27,288 bases of DNA, from the NCBI GenBank assembly GCA_900088475.1, contig FLMG01002747.1:25280-52567 (forward strand). The letters are read 5' to 3'. The position numbers and the translations under genes are program-made. The notes under the pieces were generated by a model. That model searched no databases and was not told where the DNA came from. It saw nothing but the letters and a program-made list of their open reading frames with translations. The stretch is from Hyphochytrium catenoides (taxonomy: Eukaryota > Sar > Hyphochytriomycetes > Hyphochytriales > Hyphochytriaceae). Position 1 is the first letter of the stretch, and each line of letters starts with the position of its first letter. Below, one piece after another: positions 11,066-22,392 of this stretch.

Positions 11066-13404
11066 ATGGCGTTCTCTCTCCTCCGGCGGATGATTGTCTA
11101 CCCTTCCCATGCCACATTCAGCTTGCTGCTGAGAGGCAGAAGAGGTCTTGCTTCTGCTGCTGGAGTCTCAGAGACGAAGAATAAGAAGAAGCGGTCGACA
11201 CCTGCCACCCGATACTTGATTGTGGATGGCTATGCTGCAGAGGGGAGATTAGAGCTAAAGGCTGGAGGTCGTCGCCCTTCCCATCTCTGTTTAGCTCTCT
11301 CGACTGGCTATCTGTCCCACTGCATCATTTCCTCATTCTCTCTCTCTGGATATATACGTATGTGCCCTTCTGTCTCTTCCGGGTTCTTCTCTCGTCCTTG
11401 TCTCTCCGCGACAGGCACTCTCTCCAGCGTAACGCTTTCAAGTCTCTTCTTTTTCTGTTGGTCAAACGCTCTCTACCGGACCGTCAGATTGAGGCCCATC
11501 CATTTCTTTGACAGTGTCCCTGATCGTCCACTGGCTCTTTCCCACCGTTGAATCCACTGTCCGCTGGGCTATGGTTGTCTCCTGTCTCTCTGGCTTCCAG
11601 ATCTCACATGCACTATTCCAATGACTGCGTAGGAGCTTCGCCAGCACACATTCTTTTCGACCAGATGCTGCAGCGCTACACTCCTGGTCCTACAGAGTGT
11701 GACGTGCTCTTTCCGTCTGACCCTGGGTACAGAGAGCCAGACCTTCATAAAGTAAGGGAACTTCTCTCTTTTCTCATTATTCTCTTTTTCCTCCTCTCCT
11801 CTCTTAATCTCTCACACTTCACGTCTTATATCTTTGGCTTCTCTGTCTCTCATCTTGTCTCTCCGTAAGCCACCCATCTTGTGCTTTGACGCTCGATGTC
11901 CTCGTCTTTCAAAACTCTGTCCCGATCTTATCTCTAACAATGCCAACGTCTGCAGTATCACGGCGTAGCTTGGACGGGATGCTCTTTGTGCATCTATTCA
12001 GAGGAAGAACGGGTCACTCGGCAGATCGAGCTCGCAAGGAAGATCTTCGGACTCGGTAAGGGAGACGACAGACACTTCAAAGTCTAACACTAACGTGCTC
12101 TCTGTTCTCGTTGTCTTGCTTCGACGACAAGATCATGTGCCCACCTGACTGCTTAGCTTTCTCTCCCTCTCAAGTTGCTGCCACGGTCTGACTCTGGCCT
12201 GGCGTTCGCAACCATTCTTTTTGTTCCCTCGCCCTAGCAGGCTTTGGGTCATATTATATGTGACGACGAAGCTATTTTATCGCATTCGCAGAGCCTCCTG
12301 TCAGATCACAGAGCTCGTTCTCCTTCTTTCCCTCAAATGTTCCTGTCAAGTTGATAAGACATCCCTTGATAGATTCTCATCGGTGTCATCTTCATCTTCT
12401 TTCATGGCCGATAGCTCTGCCCCCTGCCAATGACAGACATGAACTTTCGTCTTCTTTTGTGCTCAGGCATCCCTCAATTTGGTAGCTGTTGGGCTGTGCA
12501 GATAGCAGTTGCAGCTTCCGGTGGCCGCTGCGCCAAAAATCCTGCTGGTATATATTCCTAGGCATTTTCTGCTTCTGGACTCTCTCCCATCTTCCACAAG
12601 GTGTCTCTCAATCTCCATTGCCCCACTGCTCTAAAGAGGTTAGCCCTGTTGCACTCCTTCGGCATTCTCTCCTTTAGTCAGAATCAACTCTCTCACGTTG
12701 TAACAATATCTAATGTGTCCTGTCCTGTCGGTACCGCCCGGCCGTCCCCCTGCGCACATATGGGATAATCTCCGTTACGTAGGTAGAGAAATGGGTTTCG
12801 CTCGAAAAATCGCTCTCACTCCTGAGGGCCGAGGCCATCCTCTTTTTCACAACCGCTCTTCTGTCTTTGACGCCTTCACATCGCATGAGGACGAAGTCAC
12901 ACATACAGCTCCAGGAACTATTGTCTTGGCGGGGAACCCGTGGACCAGAGTTCAGGCCGCAGTAGTCAAGTACCTCAAGGCAAGACCGCAAGAACAAAGA
13001 GAGAACAGACCAGCAGTGGCTTTCCGTTTCTCTATGCCCCGCTCCCTACTTGCTAATTGTCTTTGTTGCCCCTCTTACTTCCCCAGCCTATTGCTGAACT
13101 ATGTTTCTCCTGCTAGGGCGAGTTCTGGGGTCTCCAATATCATCCAGAATATAACCTCAAGGAGTTGGCGCGGCTTACCTATTGCAGAAGAGAGAAGCTG
13201 ACACGAATGGGATTCTTTCGCAGTGTGGAAGATGCCGAGGAGTACGTCAGAGAGCTTGAGGAGCTGTATGAGAATCCGAAGAGGAAAGACCTGCGATGGA
13301 AGTATAACATTGATGATGATGTCCTAGAGGATGTGGTGAGGTGCAATGAGGTTATCAACTGGATTAACTTTCAGGTATCCCCTTATAGACAGCAGAAGCT
13401 TTAG
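11066..13404 (+). CDS. Class I glutamine amidotransferase-like protein (GMP synthase GATase family), 6 exons
   Basis: Exons: 11066-11267, 11633-11751, 11956-12055, 12467-12547, 12783-12979, 13117-13404, giving 328 residues. The fold is a stand-alone class I GATase, which hydrolyses glutamine and passes ammonia on, or acts as a related peptidase; no synthetase domain is attached. The nucleophile elbow FGSCWAVQ carries Cys148, and YHPEY supplies His242 and Glu244, completing the triad. Residues 1-33 are Arg/Leu/Ser-rich with few acids, like a mitochondrial targeting peptide. Exon 2 starts at 11633 because only that acceptor restores phase and the family's AGG segment. Intron 5 (12980-13116) uses GC-AG; no GT donor keeps the frame into EFWGLQYHPE. 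A possible donor at 13375 could add another 3' exon; reading through adds nine residues and a TAG. Its end faces the Nudix gene 206 bases away. The substrate is unknown. Confidence 0.88.
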
Positions 13405-13610
13405 AATAGGGAGAAAAGAAGCTTTAGGGTAGGGAGAAAAGACGGCCAAGAACAGCGACAGAAAGAGTCATAAGGAATGCAAATAAAGACAGTGGAGCCT
13501 TTTTAACGACCGATCGGGAGAACTGTTAGGTGTAAACACTATGGGCAGCAAATAATGGAGGAGAAAAGGTAAAGAGATGAAGTGCCCTCTGTCCTAGCGT
13601 CTGCTGTTTG

Positions 13611-14834
13611 CTAGGACACTGTCTTGACCTTGAGAGAGTCTCTTAGTGTCAACGCTCGTAGTAAGCATTCCTCGACTCCGTCACAGAGGTCTCCTTCAGT
13701 CTGTCTTCTCGTCAGCACTTCGGAAGGGAGAAACCATCGAGCGTCTAGCGCATCGTCTGCCGGGAAAAGGGATGGAAGTGGCGTAGGAACCTCAGTCATG
13801 ATGTGAGAGATTACATAGTGGAAATCAACCACATGAGAAGTCATGCTGCGAGTGATGGCATCCGTCGTGTAAAAGAAAAGATAGTTGTCCTTGAGGTCAA
13901 CCTGGAAGAGGGTGATGGGAGAAGTAAGAGGCGGAACATCATCGGAGGGTTCTCAAAAAACTATGGAAGAGGGAGAAAAGAGGAAAAAGGTATAGAAGAC
14001 CAAGGGTCATTGACGATCAAGCGCTAGGAGAAGAATTGGCACATGTCAGCCAAGGAACGACCATCGACGAGGATAGAGCAGCTGGAAGAGGAGGGCGAGT
14101 CAGGAGAGAGCAGACACACGAAGTAGAAACTTCATTTGGAAAGCAGAGCAGAAAGTAGAGTGTGAAGTGATATGGAAGAAGCAGCGCTTCTCTAAAAGAG
14201 AAGAACCGGCGATGGTCAGCTCGCGACAACCTCAAAAGGTTGGTCGCCCGACCTGATGCGGAGGCCAATGAGGAGAAAAGAACGTTGGAGAGGGAACTTG
14301 AGCTGACCTTAAGTCCTGTCTCTTCGAGTAGCTCTCGTTGTCCTGCATCCAGCGTACTCTCTCCCCATTCTACCTTGCCCCCAGGGAAAGCCCAGAGGCC
14401 AGCGGCGGGAGGCTTTTTCCTCCTGATCAGGAGAACTCTATCGCCACTAAAGACCGTCACCGCCACGCCCACCTTGGGAGCCTTGGTAGCTTGACAAAAG
14501 CCATCAGAATACTGTTAAGCTCCACCTATCCTCCGCTTACTTCTGCCCCTTTACCCACTTACACTCTGCTATACCATGATCATCGAGTCATGCAGCGCTC
14601 TTTGCCGTGACTTGTGCTACTTCCCTTTGACCGCTTACAGCTAGTGTCTACCGCTATGACAGCTCCAGACGGACTAATCCTACCATTTATATTCCTCGCT
14701 TGACTCTTGAAAGCTGTGGTGTCTCCAGTATCCTGACCTAGCGTCTTTCCGCAAGAGGAACTCATGAACGCGAGACCTCTCACCCTTCGACCTGACAGAG
14801 CCGATCCTCTAAGAGCAGCCCACCAACACGCCAT
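13611..14834 (-). CDS. Nudix hydrolase, ADP-ribose pyrophosphatase-like (COG1051 type), 3 exons
   Basis: Minus-strand exons: 14834-14784, 14511-14308, 13901-13611, giving 181 residues and a TAG stop. A complete Nudix box, GX5EX7REUXEEXGU, spans residues 62-84 (Gly62, Glu68, Arg76, Glu77, Glu80, Glu81), so Mg-dependent pyrophosphohydrolase activity on a nucleoside diphosphate linked to a moiety X is expected. The IRRKKPPAAGLWAFPGG segment before the box, VDFHYVI after it, and the C-terminal DARWF are typical of the small ADP-ribose/NADH-type Nudix enzymes. Exons 2 and 3 are well supported. Exon 1 (17 residues) is inferred from a GTGAGA donor, matching phase and a TTAACAG acceptor, and is less certain. 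The substrate cannot be decided. It is convergent with the amidotransferase on the left. Confidence 0.85.
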
Positions 14835-15628
14835 TTATCATCGTCTGCGCTGTACACTGCAAGGTCAGTCACTACTCCCTCACAGAAGCTACTAATAAGA
14901 AGACATCTCAACTGTCATGGGCATGCAGCAGGCTTGCCCCTTGCTTGGCAAGGCCCAGATCTCAGATCCCAGATTCCACATCGGGGAATATAGAGATCAT
15001 CGCCCCTGCAGATCTTCATCACCGTGAAGCTTTTGATCGCTCCGAAGACTGCAAACATAAGGGAAGCTATCCCTTCACACGGGGGTCAGAATAGCGCTAG
15101 TAACTCAGTACAAAGACCTAATATACCGTCCAAAGGGGACAAGATACCCCATTTCGTCGCATCCTTCAAGTTAGCTACCTCTTATATTCATATTACACGG
15201 TGCTTATACTTGTTCTCCTATTTCTGAAGACCAATGGAAGTATTATAGGCTAGTTGTAATGTTATAACACTGAACAAGGAGCCACGTTTGACCCAGTATA
15301 TTCGTATATGTAGAGATTTTGTGCGCGAAATGGTGAATGTCCTTTAGCTTGTTCGTGGATTATCCTCACGTTTCCAAGAGCTCGAGCTCGAGTGTCTGTG
15401 CGAAGCTCTGGTGATGGGAGAAGAGCAGGGCATACAGAGACTGGCAGAGCTTTGCCTAACAGGAGAACTGATAGAGGAGGATCCACCTTATCGAGCCTGG
15501 CGGGCAGCTAAAGCTTGTCTATTGAGATTGCAGCGGCAGCCACGGTCGGGGCTCAGAGACCGTCGACTTGTGCAAATTCTAGCCTTTGTAGCCCGCAACT
15601 TGTTCGTGTCATTGCGTTTGGGGAAAAG
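14835..15628. other. Divergent promoter region between Nudix and NEMF genes
   Basis: This 0.8 kb separates the starts of two divergent genes and must hold both promoters. No spliced gene, tRNA or mobile element is visible. The right part contains a 72-codon ORF that runs into the NEMF start codon, listed separately. Confidence 0.45.
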
Positions 15629-15632
15629 ATGA
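15414..15632 (+). CDS. Possible upstream ORF overlapping the NEMF start (ATGA)
   Basis: A 72-codon ORF starts at ATG 15414 and ends with TGA at 15630-15632, overlapping the NEMF ATG (15629-15631) as ATGA in a different frame. The product is Leu/Arg-rich and matches no family I know. If the NEMF mRNA starts upstream, this would be a long overlapping uORF that would lower or couple NEMF translation. It could equally be chance open frame in untranscribed promoter DNA. Confidence 0.25.
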   Translation: MGEEQGIQRLAELCLTGELIEEDPPYRAWRAAKACLLRLQRQPRSGLRDRRLVQILAFVARNLFVSLRLGKR

Positions 15633-18600
15633 AGAACCGCATGACCGTCGTAGATGTCAAGGTGATGGTGGAAGAGCTGAAGGAGAAGCTCGTTGGCATG
15701 CGGTGCGCGAATGTCTATGATTACAATCAGAAGACCTATATGTTCAAGATGGCGCTGCCAGATAAACCGAAGATCTTCCTGCTCATGGAGTCAGGCATTA
15801 GATTCCACGCCACCGACTATGCCAGGTGACTGCCGCTCTTCTGCAGCGTTGCATTGGTCTATAAGAAGTATCACCGTTCCTCCCAAGTTCGGAGCTGATG
15901 AGAATATGTTGCTCCTCAACCGCGCCTGTGGAGCCTAGTATCTGCTTTTTTATAGAGCGCCGATAAGTCTTTGAGGCTTGGCTCACCCTCTTTGGCCCTC
16001 CCATGCTTTTCTTGCTCTTGGCTTAGGACCAGCCTTACGATCTTCTGAATGTCTAACCACTTCTCTACTAAAAACTCTTTTGGCAGAGAGAAATCAGACA
16101 TCCCGTCAGGCTTCAGTATGAAGCTCCGTAAGCACATCCGGACCAAGAGATTAGAGAATGTACGACAATTTGGGATGGACCGCGTTGTCGATTTCCAGTT
16201 CGGTCTAGGAGAATCTGCCTTCCATGTGATACTGGAGCTTTACGCCTCAGGGAACATCATCCTCACAGACAGCAACTATGAGATCCTGAACCTGCTTCGA
16301 ACCCACAAGTACGAAGAAGATGTCGCTGTGGCGGTCCGTCAAGTGTATCCCATCTCTCATGCTGCAGATGGAAAGATAGAGCACATGCTGGAGGGTGAAG
16401 AGACAGACGACCAAGGCAAAAGAGTTTACCTCTCTGAGGAAGAGGTTGACGCTGCTGCCAGTCTGGCAGATATAATAAAGAGCATAAGTCCCACGCTGCT
16501 TGTGCGCTGGCTGCTGAAGAGAGCTTCAGAAATGTCAGCAGGGAATAGCGGAAACGCCAGGCAGGAGATTGATGCAGACAGTACCACTAAGGACAAAGGC
16601 AAGAAGCAGAAGGACAAAGGGAAGAAAGATTCTGAGAAAGCAAAGAAAGAGCAGGATAAGAAGCAAGCAAAGAAGCTAAACTTGAAGCAAATACTCTCAT
16701 CCAAAGGCTCGGGCGTAGAGGCTTTTGGCCCAGTCGTGGTGGAGCATTGCCTCGTCTCTGCAGGTGAGCTTCGCCGCAGCTAAACCCTCTCCTATTCTGA
16801 AGCATCNNNNNNNNNNNNNNNNNNNNNNNNNNNNNNNNNNNNNNNNNNNNNNNNNNNNNNNNNNNNNNNNTCTACTTCCTTACTTCTCCGCTCAAGTCGG
16901 AATAATCCTCCCCCTTGAATCCGCTTCTTGACAACTGGACAACAGCGTCAACCCTTCGTCTCTCATCATGCGCTTGAATCAGCCGCTAAGAATGATCCCA
17001 CAGGTCTCAAGCCAAACTTGAAGCTCACGAAAGCTGAAGATATTCCTGAGGAGAATGCAACGAAACTCCTGGAAGCACTTAGAGCCGCCCCGAGGCTTAT
17101 AGAGTCGTTAGGGTCAGCAGCCAAAGATACTTCCTCTTCTCATTCTTCTTCGAGAACAGAGGGCTTCATTATCTTGACGGACGTGGTCAATGATTCTCAG
17201 CAGGTATGTCTGGCAGGTGCTAGTCTCCTCTTTTTACGTACGGGGGAGCTTCGAAGAGGACAGCAGAGCGACGACTGCTCAGCAAAGCTCTATTTATCGT
17301 CGTTATGGTTGGCGTTACAGCGTTCTGTCTCTTGGCAGCTCCTTACGGCGCTCTCAACAGGCGCGAATTGAATCGATGGACGGATCAAAGTTAGGAAAGG
17401 AGCAAGAGGGCGAGAGCGCTTTATATGAGGACTTTGTCCCTTACCTGTTTGCTCAATACCACGGTATGTTAGAAGGCTGTACTACCTAAAATTGCTTTGG
17501 AACGTCCCTTCGGACTGCTGCCACTCTGTGATCTCTTTAACATCATTTGCATCTAATCTTTACCTTGATTGACAGCCTGCGCATCGATGTTAATTCACCT
17601 TTCTTGATAAACAACCCAGGGTGCAAGTACATCCAGTTCCCTTCTTTCGGTGCCGCCGTGGATGAATACTTCTCTCGCATTGAATCTCAGCAGGCAGCAG
17701 TTAAGCGAGCGGCGGCAGAGAAAGCAGCCTTGCAGAAGGTATAGTTTGAAAGGGCTTCCCTCTTGCCATCCCTTCTCTATCCAAAGCTTGTATAGCTTCA
17801 ATGAGATCCATGTACCTCTATGTTAGACTGTATCTCATGCATTATAGGGAAACAAAGAGCATCTGCATCTCAGCACCTCTTAAACATTTCCCCATTGACG
17901 AGATTATGTTGGAGTCGGTCTTTTATGGCCGCGTTTGGCTCTCGTTGCTCAACGGGCTGTCTGACCTTTAACATTCTTCGTGAAGGTGGAGCGTATCCGT
18001 CAGGACCATCAATCCCGTATCAAGTCGCTAGATGAGGCTCAGAACGAGCTGAAAAGGAAGGCTTATCTTCTGGAGTACCATCAAGAAGACGTAGAAAAGG
18101 CTCTTTTAGGTACTGTTGCTTTATCTACCCGCATTCACTAGTGCCCCACTTCGCCCTCTGCTGTCTTTTTAAGCTTGTTTCTGTATGATCTTTCTTGTCT
18201 CTTAATGTGGCGCGTAAGGGAAGAGGGCATTAAAGTCACCGACATGTGGCTAGTTGGGACCTGATAAGAGAGAAGAATGGAAGACTTCTTCAAAGCGGGT
18301 GAAGAGCAGTTTAAAGATGTGTGAGATGTGTGCGAGATCCGCGATGGAGATGGACGAGGGGAGGGAGTTTCCTTGTTTTTTGCAACTTTTTATCGTCTCT
18401 TCTGCGGGATATCGTGTCGCTATTCTCGCTGTCCTTCGTCTCTTACCATTCTCCAAAGTCCTGCGCAGTGCAGTGGAACATGGGGTTAATTGGAACGATC
18501 TATGGGAGATGGTGAAGCAAGAGCAGAAGAGTGGGCGCAACCCCGTGGCCAACCTTATTTTTAAACTCAAGCTTGCGGAACGGAAAGCTACCCTGATACT

Positions 18601-21600
18601 GGTAGGACAGTGAAAGAAGCCTAAGGTCTCCTGTAGATTTGCAATGTGCTTCCCCAGAAAAAATGCTTCTGTGCATCTTCCCTTCCATGGATGACAATAA
18701 CCTCTGGCCGGCTCTTCTCTAGGTGGATGACGAAAGCGAAGGTGACGCCCCTGCGGTCCTGGTAGATGTAGATATATTCAAGTCCGCCTTCGCAAACGCT
18801 AGAGACCAGTACTCCTCCAAAAAAATTGCGGCGGTAAAGGCAGAGAAGACAAAACAAGCCTCGGAACAGGCCATTAAGCAAGCTGAAATAAAGGCTGAGA
18901 AAAGCTTGGAGGAGCAGGTTCGTCGTCCATTGTCCTTTGCTTTGCTAGACTCCTCTGGTTAGCCTCATCCTCAAAACGTGAGAGGCTTTGTGCCTTTTTT
19001 GTCTCATCAAGTTTCGCGGCCTTGCGGGACTTACACCGACGGCTATGCTACTTGACGCTGTTCTTGGGGACATATATCGCTCGAATTTTTCATTGATCTG
19101 TCTGGATTGGGCGCCTTAGCTCTTCTTCCCTTTGTTCTCAAAGTGTCCAGCCTTCGAGCTTCCTTATGGTTTGGGTACCTGACCCTCGTACTCCCAGGAA
19201 AAGAAACGCACCATCCAGCAACTACGGAAAGTCTACTGGTTTGAGAAGTTTCATTGGTTTATTACTTCGGAGAACTATCTAGTGCTGTCAGGACATGATG
19301 CCCAACAGAACGAACTTCTAGTGAAGCGTTACATGAGGAAAGGGGATGCCTACATACACGCTGATTTGCACGGAGCTTCCTCCTGCATCCTGAGGAACAT
19401 CAACCCCAGTCTCCCTTTGTCGCCTCTGGCTCTCGAAGAAGCAGGGGCTCTCGCAGTGTGCAGGAGTGCCGCTTGGTCTGCGAACATGTCAGCAAATGCG
19501 TGGTGGGTCCATCCAGATCAGGTAACACCCATATCCATGAGCCACAGACAGAGAAAAACTGAGGCCCTTCCTGTCCTGGCTTGTCCGTAACTGCTTCACA
19601 TCTCATCCCTTTTCCCTGGACATCTGAACCCTTTTTCGGTACAAGAAGTAGATCCTAACAGCAGCTGGGACTGTAGGTGTCTAAGACAGCTCCGTCTGGA
19701 GAATACCTTACGACCGGTAGCTTTGTTATTAGAGGAAAGAAGAACTATCTCTCACCAGTCAAGCTGGAAATGGGGCTGGCACTCCTGTTCAAGGTTTTTC
19801 ATTGATAAAGGCATCTACCCTTGTGTCGTCCTACATCACATCTTTCTTTCACCCCTGTCTGTCTCTGCACAGTATCAGGTGCTGTAGGCATTTCTAGACT
19901 AAGTAGATCCCGTCGTCTATGATGTCATCCCATATAATAGGTTGATGAGACCAGTGTGCTTCGCCATCTGGCAGATCGACAACCCCGAGGTTTAGCGGAT
20001 GATGAATCCACTGTTGAAAGCTTAGCACGCGGAGTTCAAACTCGCCAAAGTAAGACAGCTGTCGCTGCTCATGGTATATTGACCTTATTCCCGCTCCATC
20101 TACAGTTTTGTTCTCTTGGCACTTTCGTACGAAATCTCTGCTAGCACTTTCACTCTTCTCTCCTCTTGCGCTAGTCTTTCCTATCCCAAAGGTGGTGCCT
20201 AGTCTTCAAGTTTCTCAGTTGCCTTAGCACTTCCTTAACTCTAAAAGTAGATCTAGCAGGCGCAGAGGAAGACGAAATGGACGACAGTGAGGAGACTAAT
20301 GTAGCAGAAGGGGAAGAAACATCTCTAGAAACGGACGAAGCTCAAACAGCCGGCGAACACACGGAGGTCCTAGAGAAGAAGGGGCTGACGAGCGACCAAG
20401 CAAAACTAGTTGAGAATACTCAGGGTCTGCAGTTAGAGGACATGGAAGAGGAAAGAGAACACGAAAGAAACGAAAAAGAGGGAGGAGATGGTGACAATGA
20501 CGAGGAAGAAAGTGTGCCGGAAGCTGGAAGGAGCGAGTCACAAAGCGGAGATGACGAGGAAAACGGCCTAGTCGGATCCCGAAATGGGGGAGAGGATAGA
20601 AGTGGAGGAGAACAACAAGGAAACGACGGGAAAGGAAAGAGAATATCTGCCAAAGAGAGAAAGTTAATGCGCAAGGGTCTGACCTTAGAACAAGCTAGAG
20701 AGCATGTAGCACGGCAGGTCAAAGAGCAAGACACAGACGATAGAACCGTTGCTTCAGTCACAGCGAATACTTCCGAGCCCAATCTAGCCCAGAAGAGAGG
20801 AAAGAAAGGAAAGATGAAGAAGCTCAAGAAATATGCTGATCAGGATGAAGAAGACCGTCTGCTCATGATGGAAGCACTAGGAAACCCCTCGAAGAAAGAT
20901 GAGGAGAGAAAACAGAAGGCCCAGGGAGACGGTCAGAAAGGAAGATTTGAAAAGGGTAACAAAGCAGTAGTTCCGCCGTCTTCAGAAAGCGCTCAGACTG
21001 ACAAGCGGGAGGGAGCGCCTGAGGGCTACAAGCGACCTTCACGGGCCGAAAAGAGAATGGCCAAGGTAGGTCAGAGAAGAGAACAGCTAGTTCGGTGCAC
21101 TATGCCTGGTATAATTGCACAGGATAAAGTATCTCTCTCTCAAGCTCCTCGATCTACCCTCCGTCTCCGTCCCGTCCTCTCTTTTCCCTCTCTTTCCTAC
21201 GGATTTGGTCCGCTCTCACACCCTACACTCCCCAGGAGAAAGAGGAGGAAGAGGTCAAGCAGATCTTGGAGGAGGAGAATGAAATGGTAGAGCTCCCAGA
21301 AGGAGAGAAAGTGGATCTTCTCCATTTCTTCATTGGCACCCCTCTACCTGAAGACATGTTGCTCTTCGCCCTTCCTGTATGCGCTCCGTACTCGGTTGTC
21401 AGGAACTATAAATACGCTGTGAAGCTTACACCTGGGACAGGAAAGAAGGTATTTGAAAGCTTCTTGTTTCTTTCTCTTTTATCTGCTGCCTCCATTGGTC
21501 GCTAACCCTCTTTCGTTGTTCTGGTCCACTTTTGCCCGTGGTTGTCGTCGGATAGTCTTCTCTCTCCGTATCTCCGTGGGACCACCCGTAACACATCCGC

Positions 21601-21883
21601 TCTCTCTTTTCCACCACTGACACTTTTCTGATCCTGCTTTGCTCTCAAACTCCTTCCCTTTTTCTCCATCTTGTAGGGCAAGGCAGCCAAGCAGATTATG
21701 GAGCTCTTCACCCGGTCGCCAGGCATAAGCAAGCGAGAGAGGGAGCTTATGCATGGTATCACGGATAACGAGATGGTCTCGACCATCATCAGCAATGTAA
21801 AGGTATCGGCCCCAGGTTTGCAGGCGATGAAGAGCAATCAGAAGAAGCAACAGAAGCAGAAGGCGAAGAGTAAAGGCAAATAA
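15629..21883 (+). CDS. NEMF: NEMF/Rqc2 homologue, ribosome quality control factor, 14 exons
   Basis: Exons: 15629-15825, 16087-16763, 17004-17203, 17361-17463, 17620-17738, 17986-18109, 18459-18601, 18723-18917, 19198-19521, 19677-19793, 19941-20049, 20260-21065, 21236-21448, 21677-21883; 1177 residues. NEMF/Rqc2 binds 60S subunits carrying stalled peptidyl-tRNA, recruits the E3 ligase Listerin/Ltn1 and adds C-terminal tails. Domains in order: NFACT-N from residue 1 (Asp9 and Asp97-Arg98 match residues needed for tailing in yeast Rqc2); a Lys-rich insert near 235-265; coiled coils near 390-480 and 540-600; NFACT-R (WFEKFHWFI at 600, HADLHGASS at 640); a long acidic linker in exon 12; and NFACT-C in exons 13-14 (residues 1039-1177, with [16 protein letters not shown]). 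Intron 2 holds the assembly gap. Resuming at 17004 restores phase and the family alignment, so no exon appears lost. Convergent with EAPP. Confidence 0.95.
16807..16870. other. Assembly gap (64 Ns) in NEMF intron 2
   Basis: A run of N from 16807 to 16870 lies inside intron 2 (16764-17003). The true length is unknown and may be a collapsed repeat. The flanking exons join in phase 1, so coding sequence is probably not missing. Confidence 0.97.
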
Positions 21884-22392
21884 CTCCGTTCAGCTAATAG
21901 CACAAGAGATTCCAAAAGAAGTAGATGTCAGAAAGAAGTATTTGTCAAGCTTGAGAGTACGTCGGCGAAATTTTTGAGAAGAATGTGCAAATGTGGACGG
22001 TGAGATGCGACTCGCTAGTAGACGGAACGAGTCCTCCAAGAGAGCAAAGCCATGCAGCGCAGCTTAGGAGAGAGTTGGAACATGAACTATCAATAACTTG
22101 CGAAATGGAAAGCAAAGTGGAAAGTGGACCCAACAGACAGGATGCAGGGGTCGCCAGTTTCATGATGACTGCACCTAAGACATTGACAGCAGCTCATGAA
22201 GGGACACCAGAACTAGCCGACAAAGAAGAGAGAGAGAACCTTCATAACTAGGAAGAAGCCTTTCAGCAGAAGCATCCACCAATCAAGCTGAGAATTATAG
22301 AGACTGACTTGAAGTGGAGACTCTATGATATGCTATGGACGACAATCAAAGCTATTGATGTTTACAGGACTATGTACAATGCTCTTGCCTCT

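Noticed and set aside
20296-20827. Long minus-strand ORFs opposite NEMF exon 12
   Set aside because: They are the Ser/Leu/Phe-rich complement of the acidic Glu/Asp/Lys linker of NEMF, a common antisense artefact.
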